A DNA stretch of 64,000 bases from Spirodela intermedia (Eukaryota > Streptophyta > Magnoliopsida > Alismatales > Araceae), in NCBI GenBank assembly GCA_902729315.2, contig LR746270.1:3496501-3560500 (forward strand), written 5' to 3'. The notes under the pieces were generated by a model. The model searched no databases, was not told the DNA's origin, and saw nothing but the letters and a program-made list of their open reading frames with translations. The position numbers and the translations under genes were made by a program. Shown piece after piece: positions 1-11,665 of the stretch (its first letter is position 1; every line of letters begins with the position of its first letter).

Positions 1-3000
1 TGAGGCTATTCGATCCTTATGTTTGAAGTTTCCGCTGAAATATCGCTCACTGTAAGCAATTCACGTCCACATTCGCGCTTTTTATATTAGTTTTTTTTAA
101 AACTTTATTTGAAGCCATTTTTTTCTCTTTGTGCAACCATATTTCAGGATGAGCTTCTTAAGCAATATTCTCCGAGAAGAGGGGGGCTTTGACTTTAAAA
201 AGGCAATTGTTGACTCGATTGTTCTCCTCATCCGAGATATCCCTGATGCTAAAGAAAGTGGATTGCTGCATCTGTGTGAGTTCATTGAAGACTGTGAATT
301 CACATACCTCTCTACACAGGTACTTATTTATCTTCTATTAATTCCATTCACTGTCGAAGTATTTTGCCTCATCTACCTTGTTTCCTGCCTCCATTGTTTT
401 ATCTCTGTTACCTGTTGCGGACGGTGCTGACGAGGCATTGCCTTCCTCTCAGATGAATCTCGTCTGAGAGGAAGGCAATGCAGCACATAAATCTTAAGGC
501 TCTTCTTCCTTGTCCTCTCCACTGTCCTAACTTGGAGGTTTGCTGTCTTCTTCCTCCATCACCTCCATTTCCCAAGGGGCATATCATCTCACCGACAATA
601 GTCTGTCTCCTCCCCGCTTCCCCCCACCATTTAAGGTCTGCTGCCTTTGCTACCCACGCACAGTCATCTTTCTTCTTTCGTCATCCAAGGTCATCCACAG
701 TTCTGTGACGCTACGTTCTCCTCATCATCCATAGTTCTCCATTATCCTTCTCCCATCCAACGCTCCACCATCTCAGGCGTGCCCACATGCCCCCACTCCT
801 TCCCTCGTTTCCTCCCCCCATCACTAAGGGCCAGGTCACGCATCTGAGCTCTGTGAAGCTACTTGGGTCATTTTCTTGGAGTTTTCCTGATAGCTAAGAT
901 CCCTTCAGCAGTCATACCCTATATTGCCTGGGCTTGTTATTTCTGATGCCACAGGACTGATAAGTAGGGTTTCACATCATGTTTCTATAGTCCCTCACCA
1001 AATCCATTTTCTGATGTTTTCCTGGTGCTTTTCTATAGATCCTTCACTTTATTGGAAATGAAGGCCCAAAGACTTCCGATCCCAGTAAGTACATAAGGTA
1101 CATCTACAATCGTGTCATCCTCGAGAACGCCACTGTTCGGGCTGCCGCAGTGAGTACCTTGGCGAAGTTTGGGGCTTTGGTCGGTTCTTTGAAGGTATAT
1201 ATAAAACAAAGAATAAAAATATATATATATATACTATTATTTTTCTATTTTATTCATTTTCTTGTACTCAAATATATTAAATTGTGCGGTCATGTTTCAG
1301 CCCCGCATTCTTATCCTTCTGAGGCGTTGCTTATACGATATTGATGACGAGGTGAGCTCTGGCTACACACATGCCCGCTCTTTTTTATCTTTGCTGATTG
1401 GAGAGTTAACCCGGACCAAGTAGTCAAACATCATCTATATCCATAATTATACTCCATCTATGCATTCTTACCGATGAATAACAAAAAACCACTATGGTCA
1501 CAATATGCGAGACCTCTAATCCGATATCTTTCCTCATTCATGCGTTCATAAATAATAATGGTTCTGTAGCATTATCTGACGCTCTCATTGTTTGTTCCTA
1601 TAAATAGTAAAAGATGCCCCAAGCAAGGTACCCACTCGAATAAGCTCCTCCCATTTATTTGGGGCCCTCGGAGAACTCAATCATCATCTGACCCTCCCTC
1701 CGATTATCTCTGAATCCAGCTCTCCATCTGTTCATTCGTTCTTGCATCACGAATTCATCTCTCCACTCTGTTCCAGGTCCGTGATCGTGCCACGCTCTAT
1801 CTTGACACACTTGCCAGCGGAGAATCGGAAGCCACCAACGACCAGACCGATGAAGATGTCAAAGGATTCCTCTTTGGGTCACTGGGCATTCCACTGAACA
1901 ATCTGGAGACGAGCCTTCAGAAATACGTGGGCCCTGTGATACGCACATTTGTATTATATTCTGTTATATTATATTATATTATATTGAATATGATTTATTT
2001 AAATTATATCGGTCTGATGGGTTATTTTTTATGCGAACGCAGGAGGTCTCTAAGGAGCCATTTGACATAGCTTCGGTGCCCAAGGAGGTGAAGTCCCAGC
2101 CTCTTGTGGAGAAGAAGGCGGCGGGTAAGAAGCCCACTGGATTGGGGCCGCCTGCGTCAAAGCCTACATCGGCTGTGGATGCATACGAAAGGCTGCTGTC
2201 CTCCATTCCTGAGTTCTCCTCGTTTGGGAAGCTCTTCAAGGTCACTGCCCTTCTCTGTCTCTTTCCCCCCAGTCAACACCCAATAAACAGCAGAACTCTC
2301 TCCCTCTCTCTCTCTCATGTTCTTGGGAGCATTTAAAGACAGATGGGTTGATTTTCCAGTTCGGATTATGAAACTGGGGTGGAATTTTTTTTTAAAAATT
2401 CTTGGGTTTCCCCTTTTTGCAGTCATCGGCGCCAGTGGAGCTGACAGAAGCGGAGACCGAGTACTCGGTCAACGTCGTCAAGCACGTCTACGACGGGCAC
2501 GTCGTGCTCCAGTACAACTGCACCAACACCATCCCTGAGCAGCTGCTCGAGAATGTAAGCCAGGAACCCTAAACCTAATTCTTTAACGGAGCGGGTGCGA
2601 TGTCCTTCATTTAACCCTTTTTCTTCTCTCTCTCACTCTCTCTCTTTATCTCTGTGTTTCTGTTTGGTTGCAGGTGACCGTGCTGGTTGATGCCTCTGAA
2701 GCTGAGGAGTTCTCGGAGGTGGCCGTGTGGCCCCTGAAGAGCCTGCCCTACGACTCCCCGGGGCAGACCTTCGTCGCCTTCGAGAAGCCCGAAGGTGCCG
2801 TCAGCGCTGGAAAGTTCTCCAACCTGTTGAAGTTCATCGTCAAGGAGGTAATCCTTTTTTTTCTTTTTCTCCATTTTAATATTTACTACTTGCTAGGTAG
2901 GGTTCTTCCCTTCTTCTTTTCCTCAACTGGGAGGGAGGGCAGTCATCATCATCTCTCTTAACACTTTTTTAGTGAGAGAGAGAGAGAGGGTATGGTGGTG

Positions 3001-3268
3001 GTGGGTGGTGCTGACTGGGTAGTGTGGCAGGTGGATCCGTCGACAGGGGAGGCAGAGGAGGAGGGGGTGGAGGACGAGTACCAGCTGGAGGAGGTGGAGA
3101 TCGTGGCGGCAGACTACATGCTGAAGGTTCCAGTCTCCAACTTCAGGAACGCCTGGGAAGCCATGGGGGATGAGAATGAGCGCGTCGATGAGTATGGTCT
3201 CGGCCCCAGGGACAGCCTTTCCGAGGCTGTCTCCGCCGTCATCAACGTTCTTGGCATGCACCCTTGTG

Positions 3269-3312
<44 letters not shown>

Positions 3313-3991
3313 CACACACTATATCGTTCACACGCTCTCTCTCATCCATATCGTTGCTTCTCTCTCACCCTCTCTTTCTTTATCGTTCTCTCTCTCTCTG
3401 TATCTATCTGTGACCCTCTCTCTTTCTTTACCATTCTCTGTCTCCGTCTCTCTCTCTATCTATCTATCTTTTCTTCTTTCTCCCACTGCCTTTCTCTCTC
3501 TCACTCTATCCCTCTCTACCGCTCCCTCTCTTTCTATCTCTAACCTTGTGAGGTCAGTCCCTCCCTCGTCTTTGAATCCACAAGATACGAAATTCCAAGA
3601 GAGTATTGATCCTTGTGGATTCAGAGGGTCGCCTCATCAAGTCCTCGAGGATTCAACGATCCAAGCTCCACATTCTATAGATTCTGGACGTTGTTCGTTT
3701 CTTGTAGATTTTTTTCTTCACACAGATTTCAGATTGCGTCAAGTTCCTATTCTCTCTCTCTCTTTCTCTCTCTCTATCTATTTATCCTTGTGGATGTAGG
3801 GGTCGGAGGTGGTCCCAAACAACTCGAGGTCCCACACGTGCCTCCTCTCGGGGGTCTTCATCGGCAACGCGAAGGTCCTCGTTCGTCTCGCCTTCGGCAT
3901 CGACGCCTCCAAGCACGTCGCCATGAAGCTCGCCGTCCGCTCCGACGATCCCTCCGTCAGCGAAGCCATTCACGACATTGTCAACGGCTGA
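1..3991 (+). CDS. COPG: Coatomer subunit gamma (gamma-COP), 3' part of gene; 5' part outside window
   Basis: Gamma-COP is a core subunit of the COPI coat, which acts in Golgi-to-ER and intra-Golgi vesicle traffic. Exons read as 1-51, 148-319, 1039-1194, 1301-1351, 1777-1926, 2043-2240, 2423-2554, 2674-2847, 3031-3270 and 3800-3991. All join in frame at GT-AG sites and give about 504 C-terminal residues of a family near 890. The HEAT-like trunk end is recognisable ([32 protein letters not shown]), followed by a linker ([18 protein letters not shown]) and the appendage domain ([43 protein letters not shown]-like end). The stop is TGA at 3989. A GTAAGT donor 40 nt past the stop (4032) suggests a 3'UTR intron. 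The first codons shown are internal; the start lies upstream of the window. Identification is very secure. Individual splice sites are hand-called, and the 3270 donor is unusual because it sits in a CT microsatellite. Confidence 0.96.
424..486. repeat. Perfect fold-back (hairpin) in COPG intron
   Basis: Left arm 435-453 (GCATTGCCTTCCTCTCAGA) is exactly the reverse complement of right arm 463-481, around a 9-nt loop. A further 5-bp pairing (424-428 with 482-486) is possible across a 6-nt bulge. It lies in the 320-1038 intron. Confidence 0.85.
3271..3799 (+). repeat. CT-microsatellite intron of COPG with duplicated splice-site words
   Basis: The last COPG intron begins directly with a (CT)n run and stays CT-rich to about 3540. 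The exon-end word CCTTGTGAGGTC (3262-3273) recurs at 3544-3555. The acceptor-side word around 3786-3806 (CCTTGTGGATGTAGGGGTCG) recurs in altered form at 3611-3630. Confidence 0.8.
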
Positions 3992-5103
3992 TCATCACAT
4001 TTTAACCACACCTCCGCCGTTTGCTTGGTAGGTAAGTCAACGCGTTCTCCCCATCAGTCAATGAATCGATCGCTGGATGGTTTCTGATCGTAGCTGTCGG
4101 CGCCGCCGTTCCCCCTGATCAAACGAAGGCAGAGTTGCTTTGCCGGAGGGTTTGTCTTATGTGGTTTTTTTTTTCCTATTACTAGACGCATTATTCCTCT
4201 CCTCTGGCTTTCCATTTATTCCCAATTTTATATCCTCGAAATAAATCCTGTCTCAGTCCGGGGTCAAATGTCGAACTATCAGCTGAGGTGGTGGACGTAT
4301 TAGTGGGCCCAGACACGCCCTCAAGTTTGGCCTCTGAATAGATACGGCCCAGTACCACCCTCTCTCTCTCTCTCTCGCGGTAGCCTCCTGATGGTTAAGG
4401 ATGAGTAATTTTGTAGTCGTGATGAATATAATTTTACTAGTTAATACAGATCGATAAAATACTTGCGAATATCACATACTAACAAATGATTAATGCTACC
4501 CACATGCCGATTAACTCGTAAAAATAAAATATTTAATTTATAAATTGGACGAAAAATAAGAATGTAGACTCGATTATATCAATGGTATTATTAATATTTG
4601 GGATTATGCAAAAAAAATTAAAATGGCATGCATAGAATAGGCGGCTAATGCGTAAAAGCATATAGAGTTATGAGTTAAAGGATATTAATATAAAATTCGA
4701 AACAATTTATGAAAACAATAATCTTCTTGAGCATGTAATGAAAGATCTCTCCTAGGCTTTAATTTTTCCTTGTTGGTTATGATTTTCTAATTCAAGACAT
4801 TCTCTCTCATCGGATGTTAGCTCAAGATCCCTCAATCTCGTAGACTCATTTTGACTAGACTTTTGTCCTTATGAAAGGTTAAAGCCCGATCGCACCAAAA
4901 AACCCTGCGTCGGAAAGAGAACGGCGGCTTAAAAAGGCGGCATGGTAGAAAGTCAACAAAAGGCCAATCTACAGGAAAAGCAACGGCAGAAAGTCAACCC
5001 AAATTGACACCGCGAATACTTTCTCGGAATCTGACGGCAGAGGGGCTGGAAAAAGGAACGGAAAACTCTATCTGCAGAGGCTGGTCCTTCACCTCCAGTG
5101 AGG

Positions 5104-5139
<36 letters not shown>

Positions 5140-5381
5140 ATTCTCCATCTCTCCCCTAAAGCTGATGATTAGCGTTAGTTTATAGGCTAATAAATGGATT
5201 AGAGAATGAGAGCTACAAGCGATACTAAACTCCGAAATTTCAGAAGGTCTGAGGAGAATTCTTACAAGTATGTAGCTCCCGGCTTCCAACCCACCGTGAC
5301 GCCAACCATATACAGTGGACGAATAGCCCCGGAGAGGTGGGGCCTCTTCAGGGGGGGGAGGGATAGTGAGTAAGTGAGAGT

Positions 5382-5445
<64 letters not shown>
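3992..5445. other. Convergent intergenic region, COPG 3' end to G-beta 3' end
   Basis: It contains the COPG 3'UTR with an AATAAA at 4240-4245, then AT-rich DNA without a recognisable gene. GA runs lie near 5108-5136, followed by a compound (GT)n(GA)n microsatellite at 5383-5445. That last repeat abuts the G-beta stop codon and is therefore CT-rich 3'UTR on the minus strand. Confidence 0.6.
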
Positions 5446-5447
<2 letters not shown>

Positions 5448-8400
5448 ACATCACCCTCCTGTGACCACCAAAAGCCCAGATCTGCGAGAAGAGAGAGTTT
5501 GGGAAATCAATAAAAATCAAACAAGAACCAACTTCATGTCTCAGTTGCAGTTGAGGGAATGCATTCTAATAATGAAGGTTCACGCCTACCCAGAACTCGC
5601 GATTGCTGAAAACATGAACTTCTTCGTGAGACCGGGGGGGTGGGGGCGTCCATTCTTACCAATCAGAATGCATTATAATCGTTGGAACCATGGATTTTTA
5701 AGGAATGAGGCTGATCAAGGACTAGGAAGGAAAGTCTCAGAGACCCTTTCACTCGGAATGCATTCTAGACACGGGGTTTGGGTCTTCCTGGAACAAGCAA
5801 TCGCGCAAGCTTCTGAGAAGTGAGGGAAGCCTCAAAGCCCTCTCCTTCTTGGAATGCATTCCACTCATAGAGTTCAGGTCCTCCATGAACAAGTAATCGC
5901 GCACACTTCTCAGGAGTGAGGCTGATACATGGAGTAGGAGGGAACCCTTATAGGTCCTCTCCTACACGGAATGCATTCTAATCATACATTTTAGTTTTCA
6001 AAAGAGTGGGACTGACGAAAGGACTGGCAGGAAGCCTGAGGCCCCCTTTTCCTCAAAATGCATTCTGATAAGGGTGTTCTGATCTGGCAATAGCACAAAC
6101 TTCTAAAGAGTGAGAAACCGAATACATGGACTGGAATGCAAGTGCAAAGGTCCCCGATAACTCATAATGCATTACAATCGGGGAGTTCAGGTCCTCTAGG
6201 ACCTAGCAATCACATGGATTTATAAAGAGCGGAACTGATTCACGGACTGGGAGGAAATACTCTTTCTCATTACTCAGAATGCATTCTAATCAGGGAGCTC
6301 AGGTTTTCCCTGATTTAGCGATCATGAGGACTTCGAATGGTGAGACCGATTCGTTGACTGGGAGGGAATTCTAAAGGTCTCCTCTTTTGTCCAGAATGCA
6401 TTCTAGTTTGGGAGTTCTCATCTTCTCTGTTGTAGCAGTCCCACGGACATCTAAAGAGAGACTGATTTGTTGACTAGGAGGGAACTCTAAAGGTTCCATG
6501 CTTTACCCTAAATGCATTCTAGTCAAAGAGTCGAGTTCTTCCTTAAACTAGGCGTTAGAGTATGAGGGAGAGTGCTGACTTGCTGATCAGGAGGGAATTC
6601 TAAATGTCTCCTCTTTTGTTCAGAATGCATTCTAATCCGGGAGTTCTGGTCTTCTCTGATGTAGCAATCGCACGGACTTCTAAAGACAGAATGATTTATC
6701 GACTAGGAGGAAATTCTAAAGGTCCCCTTTTTTGCCCAAAATGCATTCTTGTCAAGGAGTTGAGGTCTTCCTCGAACTAGTGGTTGAATTATGAGGGAGG
6801 GCGCTGACCTTCAGGGTTCTGTCCCAGCTTCCCGTGCATAGTGCGCTCCCATCGGCAGACAATCCCAGACAAGATATCCGGCCCTCGTGCGAGTTCTGAA
6901 CGGCCCCCAGGTTAAGCACAACCTGAAAGAAGCAAAGATGAAGAGTCAATCAATCTCCAAGGAACCCAGGAGGTCAACGAGCCCAGCAAGCACAGACGCC
7001 CAGCCCGGATTTTCAACAATCGGGCCTAAAAAAAGCCCGGAGAGAGAAACCAGGTCTGGCCCAGATCCATGCTCATCTGAGACAGGCCCAGGGAAAAGCC
7101 CGTTTTCTGGCGTTCCTGGGCCGTGCTGCCAGTCATGGGCCTGGCCCCGGCCCATTGTCATATATATATATATATATATGTATATATAAACGTTCATGTG
7201 AATATGAGAAAAAAGCTGCGTACCTTGCCAACTAAGGTGTCCCAAACGTAGCAGTTCCCATTAGAATATGCTGCAAATAATAGTCTTCCAGATATAGAAA
7301 AGGCAATGGAAGTGACGATTGGAGAATCAGCACTGTTGTCTCCTTGCTGCTGCTGTTGTTGGTACACTTGAAGTTGGTGCCCGGTCCGAACATCAAACAG
7401 CCGGCATGCGCCATCATCTGATCCTGTTCCAAATCTCTGGCCATCGGGGAAGAACTTAACGGTGTTGACGTCACCTTTGTGGCCGTGGAACGTGTGGACA
7501 GCCCGACTGGCTATCCGGGCGTCCCACAGCCGGGCTGTTGAGTCGCATGATCCCGAGACAAACATCTTTGAGTTTGAACCGTTGATTGAGATGCTGAAGT
7601 GAAAAAAGATAGCAAGAGGGATTTTGTAATGCCCACACAGAAAATCCAGCTTAAATAATATCTACAGCAGGGGAGAAGAACGATAGTCACAGTAACAGCA
7701 AAGGGTATATTAGACCTAACGTAGACTTTAATACTTGAATATATCATTATGCGATTGTAGATCTGATGTGCATCCCGTGTCTAGCTACAAGGCTCAATAA
7801 TAATGAGCTTGCACGAATTACTAGGAATGTATCTAATCAACAGCGTGGCTTTACAAAGCTATGCAGCTCAAATGGCATAAATTAAAGCATACATATAGCT
7901 CATAAGTTTATTAAGTGGGTATCCTACACAAGCAACGAATGTGCTTCAGCCTCATCCCAAAGACATAAGCGGGTCAACTCAAAAACTTGTCAAATAGATC
8001 TCATCACATAAATTAGTCAAATGAACTTATCAATTGAAATTCGTACCATAGAATTATGACCAAGCTTAATACTTTAAACTTATTCAATAGGTTTCATCAT
8101 CGAAACTCACACATCAGGCTTCATCTCGTTAATTCTTAAGGGTCCTCAATCCATATTCAAGTTCGTAAATTCTTTATTGTGATATAAACTATTTTTACAT
8201 GTGACAGCATTTTCTAACAATTAGTCAAGAGTGTTCCTTTGTTAGAATGATGCATCAACATTGACCCAATCAGTAGGGAGGATCCAATTAAACTAACATA
8301 TGATGGCCAATTCATTTCCAGGTCCCAAAACAATGTACGGAAATATTTTCTCAAATATATTAAAAAAGGCAAGAGAACAATTTTCTCTGTTGATTTTTTT

Positions 8401-10361
8401 TGAAAGTACTAATATCACATGAAAACACTCAATATGAATTTTCCCCCCAAAAAAAGACGAAAATAACTGAGTTAACATATAAAGCAAATACCCAGAGACA
8501 AAGTATAGAAAAAAAAATGCAAAATGCATGTTGCATACAAAATATTGACACAACCCATCACAGTAATGGACAGAGGGACAGATCTTATACCTCAATACAT
8601 CTGCCGTGTGCCCAGACGGAAATTCACCTCCAAAAACAGAAAGTCTCTGACCAGTAGTGACATCCCATAATATGCATGTCTGATCACCAGAGCCAGTGAC
8701 AAGATGAGTTTCATCATCGGGGACATATTGGCATGAGGATACATATCCCTTGTGGCCACTGAGGAATCGAGCTACCGGAATATTACCATCTCTATCAATC
8801 TGAAAATTTAGATTGAATATAGAACAGCCACTGTCAAGACCACCAGATGCAACAGACTGACCATTGGGAGAAAAGGCGCAAGTCATAACCCATGCACAAG
8901 GTAGTTTAATGGCATGCGTTTTCTGGCTGGTTAAAGCATTCCACACGATTAACCTTCCATCCTGGGACGCACTAACTATCCTATTTCTTTCAGGGGACCA
9001 GTCCAAAGAATACACCTGATACATGCAACTTCAGTCAGAATTTTGGGGAGAAAATTTAAAGCTTAAATTTTGGGGAGAAAACCAAGCCTCTAATAAGTGC
9101 AAGCGAAAATGATATGTATAATCATTATATCCAAACCATATACTAATTATTTATGCAATTATAACTAGATATCTGAATACAGAAGTATAGTTTAACTTAA
9201 GAAAGACCTGGATCTAAGCATAAAATCACCAAAATAAGAGGACTGCCCATAAATATACCTTAATTACTACTCCTTCGGACACGAAGAAATAAATATCAAC
9301 GATAACAACTAGCTAACCCGACTTGGAATATGAAATCACGTCATCCAGAAAATGAAGGAAATGTATACCTACTGTCTATTTCCAACATCAGAGCACAGTC
9401 CATTATCAACCTGTCTTCCTATTACTCGGACAGGCATAGAAGGAAATCACGAACTCGATTATTCAGTCAGCCTAAGAAAATGGACAACCTCATCACGCTG
9501 CTCACGAAAATTTTCATCAAGCAGACCATTTTTTTTAGTACTATGCATACATATGCCCCATTACTGTGGGAACTCAAATTCAAGACAAAATTAATAAAGC
9601 AACAATTGTGAAGTAAATGATCCCAGTTTTGGCCATAATTATTTTCCAAATCACAGAAAGACGATTCTCTTATAATAATCACTTTTATCATAATTACCAA
9701 TCCTGAAATTGTTTGTTCACTTGGAATTACTGTCATTTGCTCGTTTCACTCAGTAATGGAAAGCAAAAGTCCAGGGAGAGAGTACAATATGAGAATGGAA
9801 TCAATGCTCGAATAAATAGTAATAATTACCCTTCGTAAGTGATGATTTGCCCTCTCGAAGTTGTTCAGTCATTAAGAATCAAGGTGTACGTAACAGAACA
9901 TGGACAGAACAGTATGGATAAAATAATTCTTGAACATCCGAAAATTACAAAGAAAATATGCCAATATACATCTTTATCTCTATATACCTATTACGTGACA
10001 GCATTAACAGATACGGAAAAAACACTGATTTGTACACAAAAGCAAACCATCAGGAGACGCCGAGGTCTACCTTCCCCGTGTGGCCTTGAAGCGTCCTACA
10101 GCAAACCAGATCTGTGGAGCTGAAGCTGATGGCAGCTCTACCCTGCGTTCTCGAGTAACCAACAACTGAAAAGAAGGAAAACACGCGCACTGAACTATCT
10201 ATGGCGCAGAAATGCGCAAACCGAGGGAATACGAGTTCGCGTGAGAAAATCATACGGTCATTGTCGAGGAGCATCTGCCGCTTCTGCCTTAACCGTTCCC
10301 TCAGTGAGTCCACGGCTGCTGTCGCAGCCTCGTGCCGCTCCTTCAGTTCCGCCACAGACAT
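5446..10361 (-). CDS. AGB1: Heterotrimeric G-protein beta subunit (WD40 propeller)
   Basis: This is the beta subunit of the plant heterotrimeric G protein. It pairs with G-gamma at the plasma membrane in hormone, defence and growth signalling. On the minus strand the exons are 10361-10256, 10165-10071, 9015-8591, 7593-7224, 6922-6809 and 5481-5446, all in frame at GT-AG sites, giving 381 residues (Arabidopsis AGB1 is about 377). The N-terminus [13 protein letters not shown] is the coiled coil that binds G-gamma. WD40 blades follow with [70 protein letters not shown] and [11 protein letters not shown]. The final 12 codons read [11 protein letters not shown] then stop, the expected family end. 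A short glutamine run (about residues 304-309) interrupts a propeller loop. The last intron (5482-6808) carries a minisatellite. Confidence 0.96.
5557..6752. repeat. Minisatellite of about 90-117 bp unit inside last G-beta intron
   Basis: Twelve diverged units recur, each marked by GAATGCATTC or a one- or two-base variant, at about 5557, 5666, 5756, 5852, 5969, 6057, 6166, 6277, 6394, 6509, 6622 and 6739. Flanking words such as GACTRGGAGGRAAT and TCTAAAGGTC recur too. The core decamer GAATGCATTC is its own reverse complement. The units nearest the exon-5 end are the most regular (111-117 bp). Confidence 0.9.
7158..7190. repeat. (TA)n microsatellite in G-beta intron 4
   Basis: A run of alternating TA with one TG interruption sits about 35 bp from exon 4, on the intron's donor side in transcript sense. 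Confidence 0.8.
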
Positions 10362-11293
10362 TCAACACAATCCACTTCGCCTCCCAACTTGCCGAGTCTC
10401 CGCGGTTGTCAACCCCTCACACGACCATCCCAGTCACCCCTCCGCTGCTCCAGACTCTGACCCACTACTCTCCTCCCATCTTCCCACAGGTGGGTTAGGG
10501 TTTTCTGGGAAAGAAGCGGAGAGTCGACGGGAAAGGCGGGAAAATGGTCGTGAGAAAGTGGCCCAGGGCATGGCTGTTACCCCGCTGACGTCAGACGGAA
10601 GAGTCTGGAAATCATCCTCCTTGGTGCATCATCTCCGTCCGTCGTTAGACGGGCCGTCAGGATTGAATGACTACCAGAACAGCACACGTGGCTGTGGCGG
10701 AAGTGCAGACAAATTCAAACATTTATACAGAATAAAATACACAATCTACAGCTTACGTTGACTTTTTAAAAAAAAAGTAAAATCTAGACATGGATTTAAC
10801 GGTGAACCAAAAAGTCAAAGAGTCTGTGGTTTGTTTTTGGATTTTGTTTCTGGGTTTTTTCTCGGCTAAACCGACGTGAAGAGAAAAAATCGTCTTTTCA
10901 AGGTATCTGGAATCCCTCCGCGAGACAGTAACTATCGGCGATTGAGCAGAAATAAAATAATAACTATTGGCGAGATGAAGACAGATCGTGAATTAAATAT
11001 TTCTGCACAGGAGACATCACAGTAGCTGCCGACGAATGGATGGCGCCGCACCAGCCAACCTCGCTTGTGACTCTTCCGAGAGAAGAGTATATCAGCTAAT
11101 AGACGAGAACTTAGGACGAACAAGACTCGACGGACTGTAGCTACAGTAACCCTTCTGACGCGAGAAGATAGAGAGAACAGTGTAGACGCGAAGAAAGATA
11201 AGAGGAAAGTTATCGTTCTCTTGAACGATAATTAGTGGCGAAAAACGCGGTCTTTAGAAGGACCTTTTCTCTCGTGGAGCGTGACTGAAAGGC
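10362..11293. promoter_or_regulatory. Divergent promoter between G-beta and the SEC14-like gene
   Basis: The two genes are transcribed away from this interval. A perfect palindromic TGACGTCA (bZIP C-box/CRE type) is at 10586-10593. A CACGTGGC G-box/ABRE-type site is at 10685-10692. Transcription start sites cannot be placed. Several GA-rich leader-like stretches lie at 11160-11230. Confidence 0.5.
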
Positions 11294-11665
11294 ATGGGCC
11301 TACCAATATCCGGTGAAGATTTCAGAGCTGTAAAGTGGGAAATAGACTCCCGCCTCCACCTGTTCCTTCGCCGTCGGGACGTCGGTTTGGGACCGCTTCA
11401 TCCGCCATTGTTGAACTCCAATTGGGCGGCGGCCTCCGTCATGAAGGACTTCATGGCGGGGAGGACAAGGAATCCGCAGCTCCGTGTCGAGAAGGTCGTC
11501 TTCCTGGTCAAGGACGGGCTGCCGGAGGACGTCTTTGTCTCTTTGTCCATAGAAGACGCCCTGCTCTTCCCGGAGGACAGCGCACTAAATGATCGTAGGC
11601 GCCGGAAGAGGGACGGAAGGGATGTCCGAGAAGCTCACTGGGTTTCCTCTCTCCATGGTTATTAA
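11294..11665 (+). other. GC-rich leader with 123-codon upstream open frame, function unknown
   Basis: An ATG-initiated frame of 123 codons lies in a GC-rich stretch upstream of the SEC14-like start. It is followed by a good splice donor (GTATGT at 11740) whose natural partner is the acceptor ending at 12310. The frame would then sit in a 5' leader exon and act, if translated, as an upstream ORF. I recognise no domain, and it may be non-coding leader. Alternatives are a short independent gene or chance openness in GC-rich DNA. Confidence 0.25.

Noticed and set aside
2923-3315. 130-codon frame antisense to COPG exon 9
   Set aside because: It shadows a GC-rich true exon, and its start lies in CT repeats.
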